This document shows positions 40,691 to 53,564 of a DNA stretch of 64,000 nucleotides, piece by piece. Source of the stretch: Diplodia intermedia. Taxonomy: Eukaryota > Ascomycota > Dothideomycetes > Botryosphaeriales > Botryosphaeriaceae. Below the pieces are notes generated by a model. That model saw nothing but the letters and a program-made list of their open reading frames with translations, did no database searches and had not been told where the DNA came from. Positions within the stretch are counted from its first letter, which is position 1. Each line of letters begins with the position of its first letter. The translations under genes were made by a program, and so were the position numbers. The DNA lies in the NCBI GenBank assembly GCA_021495925.1, contig JAKEKT010000088.1, forward strand, positions 70,777 to 134,776, read 5' to 3'.

Positions 40691-43600
40691 AGCGGTGCGG
40701 TAAGGTGCCGAGATGCAGCATTTGTATGAGATGAAGCCGTTCATAGTTTTCTCTGTTAAGCATGCGAGAGCACCTCCACGGCTTTTGTCACTTCTACCCA
40801 TTGCGTACTGTTGTCTCTGATCAGACTTCTTTCGTAGAAGAGACTTTTTTTCGTTCTTGTGGGGGAAAAGGGTTCGCAAAAGAAAGAAAAGAAATCAATG
40901 ATTGTACCATTTCCTTCTGTTCAGTATCTTGACCAGCATAGCGCCGAGGATGAAGTTTGGGATTATTTGCTACCGAGAAGAAAAAAGTGACGATGATGAA
41001 TAACAACATTCTGGGACATCGTTGAAGTGAAGCATTCGGAAAGAAGGAATCCAATCTACAGTCCGCCCAGATGCCTCGCGAACAAACAGAAGCAGAAGCG
41101 GAAAACGAAGCCCAGCACACAGTTCGAGCATTGGAATTTGTGGACTCTTCGCGAGTATCGAGTATGACTTAACTGTTACATACTTCAAGGCTGCAACAAT
41201 GAGAGACAAGATTCATTATATGAAGCATTAATTAGAGGGACATCGGTCTTGGAACGCACGGATCGGTAGGGCCGCCCATCCACGTGTAGATACAGTCATC
41301 TACAGTCACAGCATACACTGTATCCAAGAGGCCACACGTGCCTAAAGAAACGTTGGCTTTTCGTGCCCACTTCTGGAACGAAGGCCCCATCAACAACCGA
41401 CTAAGCTCAACCTTTTCTTTTCTACGCCTCGTTTTGAATAGGCCTATCCAACAAGCTCTCACCGTTGCTTTATTTCGCAGGATTCGCTGTTGTCATCTTC
41501 GAGGTTCATTGATCCAATTAGCTGCATGACACGGTCGATTTGCTGGAATGATGGATGGAAGGATCGGAAGCTCATAAGTATAATTGTAAATACATTTAAT
41601 CTCCCAACTGCTTCGTTAAGCCAACGCTCGACTTGCTATCGATACAGTGCCCGGCTTGTCGTCACTATTGCTGTTGCTGGCTCACTCCCGGTAATTTGAT
41701 CTATCACTCATGCTCCGGCCACAATCGCCGCCAATCTCATTCGAAAACCCAAAGCATCGCAACAGCACTTGATCCACCGCCCTCTTTCCGTTCATGTTCC
41801 ACGCCAATTTTTCGAGTTGTACAGTAGCCTACCCTGTCGTGCTTTCTTCTCAGCTCCTCATACTTGGCATTCCCGGCCCCCAGCACTACGTCATTTCCCC
41901 TACTATTTCCGTCTAAAGCTGTACCCAAAGCGAACACTTCAATGGCCCCCCACCACCAGGAGCGTGTGCACCCCTCAACCTCAGCCCCCAAAGAGAAACA
42001 ATACCAATATCCGCCCCCGACTCTCCATTTGCCTCGTTTGCAGCCCCGCAGCAGCAACACAGCCAGTTTCTCGACCCCGAGTATCATTGGGCTCTCGCTC
42101 GCGCGCGGTTGCGCGTAACTGCATCACCTTGCTTCACACAGTCACTCACACACATACGTACCCCGGCCACCTTAAGCACATGCAGGGGTTCGCTCTTCGA
42201 CCCCGCCGCTGACCACCCCCGATCAGGTCGGTCCCCGAGCATCGCAACCGACAGCCGCGTGCATGCACGTACGGAAACGAGTGCCGGGGTTCCCGGGTAA
42301 GTGGGAACAGCCGTGCCGCGATAGCGCGTCCTTGCTGCTGAATATAGCGAAACTGTGGGGAGCGTGGCTAGACTTGCAGGTGTATGTGTGTGTGTGCCTT
42401 CCTCGACGCTATTTTGGAGCGCGGATAAGAAAAGTAAAAATAAGAAAGCTTCTAAACCTGACTCCCTCTATCGCGCAATTCAGCACATGCCTCGAGATGG
42501 CGGTGGTCAGACCACAACATCCCAGGAGGAAGGAAGCCAGGTGAAGGATACACGGCATCTGCAAAGCACTGGACAGCAAATCATCGCACCCACGTGTCCC
42601 CGCGATCGAAAACGAATCGCAACAGCCATCTTCCCCTCTGCGATCGCAATCGCGCAACGGCGCAGTCCACACGCGGTCCAGGCTCTTCTCCCGCTCGTGC
42701 CATTGCTCGTGGCCTCAGGGCTGCGCTCGTGGGGCTGGCGGCTTGCGGCCGGGCTGACCGCATATGCGACCGGCCGTTAAGCGCTCGAGGGCTTTTTCCG
42801 ACCTGCCATGCATATGCATATGCAGCTCTCCCGAGCCCTTTTTTTCTTCGTTCCATCAACCCACGAATCAGGAGGCTTTGCGCATGGGCGAACATGGACG
42901 TGATTAGCCGGGCGGGCGGCAGCCACGACCCGATGATGGTGTCTAGGCCGCAGAAGTGGCCTCACCGGTTTAAACACTTTATTGATACGTATGGGAGCGG
43001 AGTCCAAGGAGGAATAAGGCGTAGGCGATCAAGTCATGGGCACCGATTTTGCATCTTGCTTGCCGTTGTCGCCTCTTACTGCTTGCGATCTCGCTGTGTT
43101 TGACGGGCTTGCTATTTTCGTTGCCGTCCTATTATTTTAAGCATATCTAGGTTATCGCGTTCACTTGATGCTTGGCTTTGATCACCTACCACCACTCGAT
43201 CCCGTACTTGGCGCAACAGGAACCGTCACAGTGCAGACAGGCAAATCAGGCAAGACGGCGGTCGGTGATGGTGCGAAATCACATCGCGACGGGGCCGGCG
43301 CACAGGAGAGGCTTCTGCGCCGCCGCCGGCACAGCCCTTTTCTTTAACCTGTAAAAAGGGAAACGGACAGAGAATGCATTGTCTCTCCCGAAGCACAAAG
43401 CGAGAGAGAGGGCGTGTGCCCCGCACCGCAAAAGCAGAGCGCTTCCTCCACCCTCACCATTGGTCGATCGCAACCAGGGTTCTCAGGAATGCGGTGACAC
43501 CGACAGGGATCGTGTTCTCCATCTCAGCACGAGCAAAACAGGCATTCTGGCGGCACCGACGTACGCGGCACGACGCGACGACGACGACGCGACTGCGGCG

Positions 43601-46159
43601 CGGCGAGAGGGAGAGAGCAAATAAAGGGCGGAGCAAAAGCGATAGGAATGCGCGTCTCCACGAAAGATGCCATGGCCCCGGGATCCTCTATCGATTTTCC
43701 TTTCTCGATATGTCGATGCCGTATCTGATCGGTCCGGGGATGATTGGTGCGCGATGACGATGGTGTTGTGGACGTGGACCGTCATCGGAGGACGCCGATG
43801 TGGGGTTTCACCGTTGCGGCTTTTTCAACGACTGTGCCATGGTGAGGGAGGAGCGAGATGAAACATTGTTGGTGGTGTGTTGGCGGCATGTGACTGCGAT
43901 TGGAGAGGGGAGGGGCTTGATGCCCGAGGAGTTCGAATTCGGCATGCCCTGGAGAGAGAGCAAAGGAGGCCACATGGTCTCACATCTCGATTGGAAAAAA
44001 GGCAAGACCCGTTCCCTTCGCAAAGCGCAGCCGCAACGGGAAAAAGCAAAGGGAGGTGGAGACGGGGCAAGAGCGAATGGCACGGGAGCCGCGTGCTGGC
44101 GTCGCCCTATCACCGTTGCACCGGGCCGGGCGCCAGAAGACAGCACGAGCATCTTCATTCTTCACAACAACAATCATCACGCTCCGCCTCCATTCCTCAG
44201 CCGCATGCAGCGGCGCGTGCGCGACGCCTGCTGCATTCCTTGCAATCCGTGCCGTGCACGAGCGAGACTCCATTCCGATCTTGTTCTTCTCCGCCCCTTC
44301 TACGCGCCGCATTTGCGCAGATGGTTGAGTAAGTACACGCGCGCATCCCTTTGGTTATGCCTTAAAATTCACGACCAAGTAGCGTCGCCTTAGCGCTGCA
44401 GTAGCGTGGCTGATTAAGGCGTTTTGCCCAATCCTCGGTGGGAAATGGGGGTTTCGCTCTCAACGGCCCTGCCCTACTAAGCTAAATGAGGTACAGCGCG
44501 CTGAGCCGCAGGTCACGAATTTAACCAAAGGGATGCACAGCCGCGGCGCAGAGGAATGCGCCAATCTGCGTGTCTGCGGCACCGCGAAGAACGGCCTTTC
44601 CTCTCTTGGCTTTAATGGCGCAATGATGGGGGCGTGGTCGAGAAAAGGGTAAAAAAAAGGTCACTCGAGCACACCACCGCTTCTCCGTCGTCACGTTCCT
44701 CTCCCAAACCCCCACTGGATTTGGGTCTGTATCGTCTGTCGCCGGACGGCGCCGGTCCGCGGCGTTGAGCGAAAAAAAAAAAGGCGAATGGAATGAGGGG
44801 TGGGAAGAGGTCAGCTGCTCTTCCACGCAGCGTTCCATCCCGCGGCAACTGCGGGGCACAATGGCGAAACTGCCGAAACGCGATGAGGGGCAGCAGCAGC
44901 ACATGGTCAACAACTATGTAGCAAAGTTGTCACTTCTTCGTCATCGGATGCGCCCTCCGCCCAGCCTGGGTTTTTATTTCTATTTTATTTTTTTTATTTA
45001 GGTTCGCTGCAGGACGCAGGGTGAAAGAGTACATACATAGGAGGGAGGCCGCACGCAGAGAGTGGGCAGGTACATGCATACATACGTAGCACCGCCAGTC
45101 AAAGTAACACGGCCGCCGCTGTACTGCAGTACCATCCACTCGTGCCTTCCGTTATTTCCAGATCGTCGGTTGCGGCAGGGATGTCGCCGTTCTCCCCGCA
45201 TCGATCGCGACTCAGTCGTCAGCAGGTCGATCACCGAACCCACGCGGCGCGGTTCGCAGATCCCCACTGGAGTACTAGTTCCGTAAGTACGTGCCGCGAA
45301 GCTGCCGCCGCCGCCGCCGCTCGTTGTCGTTGGCGTTGGCGGCGAGGTACATATATGGGGCCCGTTTGTTGCTGTGCTGCATCCCCCGCCGCAGAAGAAG
45401 CAACTGGCCGCAGTGGATCACTTCCCTCAAAGAACACTGAGTTTGTTGATGCAAGGGCCGACAAACGGGGCAGCGGTAGATTTGACGATGATGCAACGCC
45501 TACATTAGCGCCGAAATAGCCATAAGGCTGATGGACGCCAACCAATGAGCCTCTCCACCAGGCACAAAGCGTGAAGGGGGGGTGGGTGGCCCGGGCTGCT
45601 GCTACCTAGTAGGTGCTGCATCATCGGTCGGTCGGGCCCCGAATCAACGGGCTGGCTGAAGGTGCGGCGGCGGCGTGCGGCGGCGTGCGGCGAGCGGATG
45701 CGTGCCGTGCGTATGGACGTGCGTGTGTTTTAGTGCGGCGTTAAAACAGTCCACACGACGGACAGAACCACGAGCCGTCCTATCGATAGGTACGTAGGTA
45801 AATGAGTGAGAATGGGAGTGGGCGGGCCGTTCTCGGACGCGGCTTCCCTGGACCCTCCCTGGACCCTACCGCGCCGCGGCTGCGTACCTGCCTGCCGTCG
45901 CCCGTCGCCCCGGCTGAGACACGCCGTCGGTCTTTAGTTTGCCGCGGCAAGACGAAAAGGTCGTGCGCGGCGTACCTCTTCCGGTGGTGCGGAACTTGCT
46001 GGGATGTCTGCGAAGGGACGGAGGCCGCCGCAATCTTGTGCAAAGGTTGCCTGTCGAGCATTGCTTCTTTGGGCCGTTGATCAAGGGTGGCTGACTCCGG
46101 CAGCATCGGGGAACACGGAGCAGGAAAGGAAAGGGGTTTTGTGCCCCGGTGGGTCCGGT

Positions 46160-46193
46160 TGCGTGTGTGGGTGCATGTGTGCGCGTGTGTGTG
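46160..46193 (+). repeat. GT-rich imperfect dinucleotide tract
   Basis: An alternating GT/GC run that could adopt Z-DNA; no gene is associated with it. Confidence 0.6.
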
Positions 46194-46829
46194 GCCGTCC
46201 CTGCCTTCTGTTTGGACAGGTTTCGTGCGCTGGTCCGTGGCCGCCCGTCCACCAGACGTCAAGCGAAGCAAACTCAGTCGCGATTCATCCTCCAGGCGCC
46301 AGCATATCTCTGGCACCGGAGCTCTGTCACGAGGTCATGTGTGAAGCAGGTAGAGTGTGAGAGAAAGACCACGCGAGTGGTCCTTCGCCTGTGCCATTAT
46401 CAAGTCTGTAGATCTAAAAAGCAACGAAGCAAGAGGCCGCTGGTGCCTAAACCAAGGGAAATGTAGAGCAGCGAATGAGGTATCCAACTTTTTGAAGCAC
46501 ACCAAGGGACGAAGGAGATGACTCGAAAGAAGCAGTCGGGATGCGCCTCTGTGAATGCATGACTGAAGCCCACCCCCCAAATGCACACGCTCTTCGGCAG
46601 ATCTGATAGTGTACAGCCAGTGACAGAACCTTGGGGAAATCGAGAGAAGCGAAAAGAAACGAAGAGAACTCCTTGCCCGTACAATTACATTAGAAGTGAA
46701 ATCCAAGAAATCTCGCAAAAGTGGTATCTCAGCAGAAGCCAATAGCATGACGAAAGAGAAACCCAGGGCGACGAACCCCGATAAAGGAAAAACCAGCCGT
46801 GAGTCATAGGCTTACTCTGACGGCAGCGT

Positions 46830-48047
46830 CTAAGCAGAAGGGTACCGAAGGATCTGCTCGCAATTGGCGTCGAACCGCATCGACCACAGCCGCATCGCAG
46901 TCATCAACTTCTCCGTCTTCTCCAGTTCCCTGTCGCGTCCGAAGACGGTGTCGACGAACTCGGTACCGGAGTTCTTACCCATCGAGACGGGCTTCTTGTC
47001 ACCCGCCTCGCGTTTCGCCGCCTTCCACATGTAATCCTCGCACACCTTGAGTAACTTGCTGAACCGGACCCAGAGCCTTTCGCCACTTTCCAAGAAGTCC
47101 TCGACCAATTCCCTGTTCTCTTGCTTACGGATCTTGGACATGACCTCCTCAGCCCGCTTGACCTTGCCCGCCAATTGGATGAGCAAAAGCCACAGCTCGC
47201 CCGCGATCTCGGACATCGGCGTCGCCGGCCCATGGTGGAACACGGTCCAGTCATAGATCCACTTGCCGAGCGAGTTGGCGTCGAATACGCTTCCGAGGAG
47301 GAGGATCGGGTCTTCGGTAGGGTCCCAGTTCTTGAAGGAGTAGCCGGCCGGAATGCCCGCACGACGCGCGTCCTCGTCGGTAGCCTTGGGTGCCGGCTTG
47401 GCCGTCGGGGAGCGCTTGGGTGTTGAGCTGGCGGTGGGGCGCGACGTTGTTGCGCGACGAGCGTGCGCGCGCGTGGGCTCTGCCTCCTTGTACTCTGGAA
47501 CCTGGGTGTATGCCTTCTCGTAAGTGTCTTTGTACGGATAACTTTGGTACGGTTCGTATGGCGGCGGCGGGCTGCCGCGGTAGGCGTAGTCGTCATAGCC
47601 GTCGTCATCGGCCACCTTGCGGTAGGATTGCGAACGAGCCGAGCGATTCTTGTCGCCGCAGGCGCAGTGCTTGCAGTCGCAAGACTTGCCGCACGACGCC
47701 GCGCCGTCCGGAGTGTAGTAACTGCGACTCCGTGGTCGTGTACGGGAGCCACTTACATATTCGTAGGCGCTTTGCGGCGTCGAATCGCGCGGGGTATAGC
47801 GCTGCGAAGCGTACGAGTATGCGTACTGCGGCGGGACACGCGAGCCGTAGGTCGGAGGATCAAACTGGCTGGCGCGACGAGAGTGGTGCTTCGGCGATGC
47901 TCGCGGCGACGGGGTCGCAGTGTGGACCGAGTACCTGGTGGAGTAATAGCTGGGCCCGTTGGGGGTTGGCGACACGGGCGGAGTGCGCATGTAGTCGTAA
48001 GGCATGTAGCCCGGCGGGGGGGCCGTATACGGCGTAGAAGAGTACAT
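46830..48047 (-). CDS. Conserved fungal protein with Pro/Tyr-rich N-terminus and metallothionein-like cysteine knot
   Basis: A single exon of 405 aa, MYSSTPYTAPPPGYMPYDYM. Residues 1-~230 are disordered, rich in Tyr, Pro, Ser and Arg, with a cysteine cluster at ~119-129 (CGKSCDCKHCACG, pattern C-x3-C-x-C-x2-C-x-C). The C-terminal ~165 residues form a conserved-looking helical domain: AGIPAGYSFKNWDPTEDPIL, FDANSLGKWIYDWTVFHHGP, AGELWLLLIQLAGKVKRAEE, RELVEDFLESGERLWVRFSK. I recognise this domain as widespread in ascomycetes, often auto-named 'vegetative cell wall protein gp1' because of the Pro-rich half. There is no signal peptide, so a wall location is doubtful. A 35-bp GT..AG stretch inside the frame is too short to be an intron. 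Function unknown. Confidence 0.85.
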   Translation of the reverse strand: MYSSTPYTAPPPGYMPYDYMRTPPVSPTPNGPSYYSTRYSVHTATPSPRASPKHHSRRASQFDPPTYGSRVPPQYAYSYASQRYTPRDSTPQSAYEYVSGSRTRPRSRSYYTPDGAASCGKSCDCKHCACGDKNRSARSQSYRKVADDDGYDDYAYRGSPPPPYEPYQSYPYKDTYEKAYTQVPEYKEAEPTRAHARRATTSRPTASSTPKRSPTAKPAPKATDEDARRAGIPAGYSFKNWDPTEDPILLLGSVFDANSLGKWIYDWTVFHHGPATPMSEIAGELWLLLIQLAGKVKRAEEVMSKIRKQENRELVEDFLESGERLWVRFSKLLKVCEDYMWKAAKREAGDKKPVSMGKNSGTEFVDTVFGRDRELEKTEKLMTAMRLWSMRFDANCEQILRYPSA

Positions 48048-51000
48048 TCCGAGGGAGGGCGCCGGTCGGACCAGGAGAGGCGTCAGGAATAGATGGTGGG
48101 AGAGTGCAGAGGAAGTCTGCGGAGAGAGGTGCGGGTCAGGGTGCTGTTATAGACCCGTCACCGTGGCGAATGCGGCGTTATAAAGGGCGCGCAGCTGAGC
48201 AGAGCGGCGCGGAGAAGAGAGGGAGGTTCGGTCGCGGAGGAGTGAGGGAAAGCCGAGTCTCTTTCTCTTAACATTGGAAGCGTGGCTGTGTGGTGCTCGG
48301 TGGCGTAGGGACCGTGGCGATCCGCTGAGGGAAAGGTAGTTGCGTGGTGGTGGTTTGTTGGCGAGGGCCAAAGGGGATAAAGTGGCCTGGCTGGCGGGCG
48401 GGCGGGATTGATTTTATTGTGTGGACGCGACGTGGACAATCCTTGCGACCGGGATTCCCAGCGAGCCTGGGGGAAGTTTAAGAGTGGAAGGGGCCGTGCG
48501 CGTGTGGCTGGAGTGGGCGCTTGGGCACGGTGCCGGGGCCTTCCTTGGGCTCTTGTGCCTTGGAGCAGCCGTCACACCGCCGGGCCCAGGTCTATCAATG
48601 ATCGGTGAGAGTGCGCGAGAGCCACTGATGCGCGGCAGATCCGTCGCCCTGTGAAGACGGTGGGTCCGTCGCGAGAGAGACGTCAGACTGCCACTTTTTA
48701 ACGACGTAGTCGCAGCGGTCAGCTGCACACCACTGCTCTGGACGCTGTATGCAGCCTAATAATAATCAGCCGCAGAAAGGGCCAGAGGCTGCTCGCGAGC
48801 TTTGGTAAGCACTTGCGGCCGTTGACTCCCGGAGCGCGCAGCTGCCGCCCACGCCGTCGCCCTCCCGCACCTGCCTCGCCGCTTCAGCTTCCATCACGGT
48901 TCATGCGGCAAGAGCGCCGCGTCGCACCGCGCCTGCGCCTGTGCCTGTGCAACCCCACGCCGCTCTGCTGCCTCTTCGCTTCCCCTGTTTGCCTCCAGCC
49001 ATCTCCCCGCGACGCCCGTCCCGTTTGCATCTCGTGCCGCGCGGCGGCCCTGGCGCCTCCAGCTGCCGGGACGCCCTGGGCACATCCAGGTGAGCCGCAC
49101 TCAATTCCTCCCGCGTCCGGTCGGGTCCAGACGGGCAATCTCCGCCGCCTGCGACTCGTGGTTTTGATGAGGATGAAAATTTTTCGCCTGTCTCGCTGTC
49201 GCGCGCCCACCGCAAGTCGGCCCTGCCAGGCGCATGCCAGCCCGCCGTCCACGCGAAAGCCGGGAGCCGTCGCTGCAGAGGACAGCTGGCGGGGCATCCA
49301 GATGCCTCGCGGCCGCCCGCTGATTGGCGTGCATGGCACTGCGCCAGCTCCGGCCCGCGTCGTGCGTCTCAGCCTAGCTGCCTTCGCCCTCATGGCCCAG
49401 CCAGCTTTTGCTCCGGCCATGTGCGCGCGAAGAAGGTGCACGGTCGATTGGCTCGCCCGGCCCGCAGCACCATCGCGGAAGCCTGTCATGCTTCCGCCGC
49501 CCGCCTCTCCCAGCAGCCATGATGTTGGGATTGGGCCTTGTCGCCTGAGGTGACCCGCTAGTGGCATGTCTGTCCCTGGCTGCGTACAACGCATTCCTGC
49601 AGGCCTTTTCTTCTCTCATTGTTCATGCTTTCGATTGTTTTCTCTGCGATGATGCAAACAACGGCAAGAGCTGGGATCATTGGCGCGATGGCAACCACGC
49701 GCCCGGTGGCTGGCAGGGCGACGGCTGCCCGTTGGCTCTTGACCGGCAACCTGCCGCCCTCAACCACGTCAACCCGGCTGAGGGTTCGCGTCATGCACGC
49801 AGACCCAAACCAAACGACAGCCCGAGGAGTCATATCTGCAGCCGGTCAAGCGCCTGGATTGACCGGTTGCCGTTGAGACTGCCCATCGCCCCATGGCGAT
49901 GACGTTGTCGTGTGGCGGTGCAAGGTCGTGTTGAGCTTTTCGTTCGCCATCCTCATCCGACCGCGTCCGCAAATAGACACGCATCACGTGGAGAAAGGGG
50001 CAGGTGGTGAGTCGCACATATTGGTCAGAAGAGTCGCGGTCGCAATGCTGTGTCGCTGGTGCCGGATCTCCCGCTATTGTCAGACCCGCGTGTCGGTACG
50101 ACAGCGAGGTCCAGACATCCGAATGGCCCGTAGCAGCCATGAAATCACACAAGGCGTACTATCAATAGCCGCCTACTACCACACCGGCTGATTGGCTTAC
50201 TCCCCTGGCGCGACGGTTGTCTTGGAGCGGGCGAAAATGCGACGGTGATATTCTCCCATTGGGTGGTGGGCACTGCGCACCCGAAGCCGGCCGCTGATAC
50301 GATTTTGCTAGAGGGGTCGCGTCTCGATTTGACTATGACCTACCATGAGTGAGGCGGACCGAGATTATTGGCTGGCTGGGACATCAGCCCGCGTCTGCGT
50401 ATGCGCATGCAAGAGCCGCGTCTCGATCCACAGCGGGCAAACCCACAGACCAGGAAGATGCCGACGGGCACAGCCAAGCACTTTTTGTCAAGACGGGGTG
50501 TGCGACGTGGAGCTCAGCTCTTTGCAGAAACCACCATCGCACAGGTTCAGGCTCTGGAATTGGCGGAGCTGAAGGCAGCGCGTCCCAGCCCCAGGGCTCA
50601 GGGCTGGGGGGAAGCTTCGATGTTCCCGTTACACGGGCGGGCGCACGATGACATATCACAAGCTGCGCGCTGCCGCCTGCGGAGACAAGGCATCTGTTAC
50701 AGGATATGTCTAAGTTGTCAGAAGTAGACCAAATGCGAAATGGGTGTGGCAGGTATGTCTTGTGTCGTCACTTCTGCCGTTGAGGACTGGGAGTAGAACA
50801 AGAAACGACTGGTCAATTGCTTATGCTGACAGCTTTTCTTTTTCTCCACTTGCCGCATGTAATACGGAGGCTAGTCTGGGCGGCGCAAAAGAAAGGAGTT
50901 GCGGTCCGCCATCTCTACGAAATCATTCTCGAGGATAACCGACACTCCAAAGCATGCGAGTATGATTCCAATGGAAGTCGCTGGTCACGTTGTCGCCACG

Positions 51001-52052
51001 CATGCATTGATGGGAGCTATTGCTTTGTGGTACTGGTTGCATTGTCAAACTGCCGAAACACCGTTGGAGAGCACAGGCGTTCGCAAAACAAAACATGGAG
51101 AATCATGCAAGAGGCTCAATCGGTTGTTTGCAAACACTTGGCATAACTCCGGCTGGCTGATCTGTGCGCAGGCAGATGCTGCAGGAACCAATCTGGGGAA
51201 GGACGGCAATGCGAAGCTGCTGTAGCCGCATGCTGTTCGACGTTGAAACAGGACAGCATGAATCTGGAGAAGTCAGCAGTCGCATGGCCCCTGAGCGCTG
51301 ATCATGAGCCGTCTGGATTCATGGAACAACACCACATCCGGCAAGAGCCGCAAACGAAGGCCCCGCGAGTCAAACTCGGCACGCCGTATGATGATCGATC
51401 ATGTGGACGGCCTGAACGATGGCCCTCCGAAACAAGGCGGCGGAACGAGGCCCGCCAACGCGACGGCCTCCACCCAAGCAAGCTTGCCTTGCAAAAGGCC
51501 AGAGATGCGCAGAGGGAAGGTGGTGATGGATTACGTCAACGGCGCATAGGGTTCCTGGCCCAATGCTACCCCGCGATTCCGAAATGGGCTTCGGCCCGAC
51601 GCGGCGCCCCTCACTACACCATCTACCCACCTCGTGGGGAAACAATACGACACTACACACCCCCCCGTCCAATCGCTGCGCGAACCTGCTCGGCTGTTCG
51701 CAGCTTCTCCCCACTCTGTCAGCGACTATAAACGCAATATCGCTCCTCGGCCTCTGGGCGCCCACCGGACCAAAACACTCGCTCGTCTCTCGCAACCTTA
51801 ACTCTCGATCCAATAATAGATCTCCAGCCTGCCGCTCTCCATTTCCGCCTAAAACATGGCCGTTCGCCCACAGCGGAGCTCCGTCCACCGGCCCGCAAGC
51901 GCACGTCACCAGCAATGCCCACCGCCGGGGTGACATGACAACATCTGAGACGGACTGCGTTTAAGTAGCCTTCGCCCCGCCCGTTGATTTACTTCCTTTC
52001 ACCCCCGGCTTCTCCCCGGTCCAGCGATTCAAAAGGCCCCTTACCAAAAAAG
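48048..52052. other. 4.0-kb intergenic region between divergent genes
   Basis: This is the promoter space of the Pro/Tyr-rich gene and of the secreted GH43. Several GC-rich open frames (for example 48813-49553 plus and 48884-49594 minus) overlap each other, have Arg/Pro/Ala-biased composition and no domains, and are not called. No tRNA or repeat was recognised. Confidence 0.45.
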
Positions 52053-53220
52053 ATGAAGTTCTGCCAGCCCACGGTCCTCGCCGCGCTCTGCGCATCCCTC
52101 GCCACCGCGGCTCCCACCCTCCAGACTCTAGACTTCAGCGAGTACACTGCTACTGCCGTCAACAAACGCGCGGACCCGAGCCTCGTCGGCTACCTGGGCG
52201 CCTTCTTCCTGGGCGACGAGCCGAACGTCTACTTCTACCGCAGCAACGGCAACAACCCGCTCTCTTTCTCCGCTCTCAATGGCGGTGAAGCCGTCATAGT
52301 GCCCACGCTCGGAACGGGTGGTGTGAGGGATCCTACCATCATTGCTGGCGGCGGCGACGAAGCGGGGAAGAAGTGGTACATCATCGGAACCGATTTGGAC
52401 ATTGCAAAGGTATATCAGGCCTTTTCTATTTTTCCCCCTTATACTCTTGAAGAGCACCCGCTCAAAAGAAATTGGCAACGTGAATTCGTAAAAATCCTTG
52501 ACAGCCAGCTAACCGAAGCAATTGCAGACGACCTGGGACGCCGCCCAACGCACCGGCTCGCGCGGCATCCTCGTGTGGGAGTCGACCGACCTCGTCACGT
52601 GGACGGGCGAGCGGCTCGTCGACGTCGAGGACGCGACGGCGGGCATGGTGTGGGCGCCCGAGGCGGTGTGGGACGCGGCCGAGGGCAAGTACCTGGTGCA
52701 CTGGTCGAGCAAGTTCTACGACGCGGCCGACACGGGGCACACGGGGGCGCCGTCGGCGACCAAGATCCGCGCGGCCTACACGGCCGACTTTCAGACGTTC
52801 GAGGCGGCCGTCGACTACGTCGACTACTCGCCCAGCTCCGTCATCGACCTGACGTTCCTGCCGCTGGGCGGCGACGCGTACGCCCGCTTCATCAAGAACG
52901 AGTCGGCGACCAACGTCTTCACCGAAGTCAGCTCCGACGGCCTGTTCGGCACGTGGACGCGCCCCGGCGGCGCCGACGCCATCATCCAGCAGGACGTCGA
53001 GGGCCCCGCGGCGTACTGGGACAACGCCGTCGACGGCAAGGCGTACCTGCTGCTGGACTTCTTCGGCGGCGACGGCTACGCGCCGTTTGTGAGCGAGGAT
53101 GTCGAGGCCGGCTCGTGGACCGCGGCGGATAAGAGCGCTTGGCCGGCGGATTTGAGGCATGGCAGCGTCCTGGCGGTGGACCAGGCAGGGTATGATGCGC
53201 TGGGGAGTGCGTTCGCTTAA
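52053..53220 (+). CDS. Secreted glycoside hydrolase family 43-like enzyme
   Basis: Two exons, 52053..52409 and 52528..53220, phase 0, with a 118-bp intron; 349 aa. A signal peptide is clear: MKFCQPTVLAALCASLATA, with cleavage likely before APT. GH43 five-bladed propeller signatures follow. These are RDPTII (catalytic-base Asp region, ~110), GILVWESTDLVTWTGERLV (typical 'S-x-D-L-v-x-W' strand), AGMVWAPEAVWDAAEGKYLVHWSS and DVEGPAAYW, whose Glu is the likely general acid. The protein should act outside the cell on arabinan, arabinoxylan or another hemicellulose; the substrate cannot be read from sequence. Codon use is very GC-rich in exon 2. It is convergent with the DUF6536 gene. Confidence 0.9.
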
Positions 53221-53564
53221 GGGATGGGAAGGTCGTTGGTGGTGTGTATGTAGGTATGTGAGAAACTGCATTTGAAATTTGTCTTTCTGTTCTGTGTCGT
53301 TCATCTGCTACGCGATACAAGGATAATTGAGCAAGATGGCTAACGTTTCTTTCCCGATGTAAGACCTTCGGGAATGCTTGGACTTAGATGGCTTGGATTG
53401 ACTCCTGATACTTGATGGAGAGAAAGAAGGATAATCAACAAAGCTTGTGTCTAGATAAGCACCAACGAGAAAATCGATTCGAAATGCCTGAAAAACGAGA
53501 CCAAATTCGGACAACAGCTGGTGGTGAATCCGCGCCTGCCTTTGGGGCCTTTTTTTTTTTTTTT
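53221..53564. other. Convergent 3' flanks with poly-T run
   Basis: About 340 bp between the GH43 and DUF6536 3' ends, including a T run near 53551-53565 just beyond the DUF6536 stop codon. No gene is seen. Confidence 0.5.

Larger units (their letters stand above)
39653..46829. other. 7.2-kb gene-poor region between convergent genes
   Basis: No open frame here has recognisable domains, and most overlap on both strands. Visible items: a TATA-like CGTATAAAT near 40433; a (TGG)(TGA) triplet run at 40658-40690; pyrimidine/purine-biased stretches; a T-rich run near 44970-44998; GC-rich CGGCGG repeats near 45660; and a GT-rich tract at 46160-46193. No tRNA-like B-box with pairing arms was found. 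It could hold long non-coding RNA, unrecognised short-exon genes or old degraded repeats. Confidence 0.4.

Noticed and set aside
42594..43103. A 169-codon plus-strand open frame in the 7.2-kb gap
   Set aside because: No domain, no plausible start context, and similar frames overlap it on the minus strand.
45780..46316. A 178-codon minus-strand open frame in the 7.2-kb gap
   Set aside because: Low-complexity His/Thr and Arg/Pro runs arising from a GT-rich tract; no recognisable fold and overlapping frames on the other strand.
47722..47756. GTAAGT...CAG segment inside the Pro/Tyr-rich gene as an intron
   Set aside because: At 35 bp it is shorter than any other intron in the window and the frame is open without splicing.
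48813..49594. Long overlapping open frames on both strands (246 and 236 codons)
   Set aside because: Arg/Pro/Ala-biased composition, no domain, mutual overlap in a GC-rich stretch; expected by chance at this base composition.
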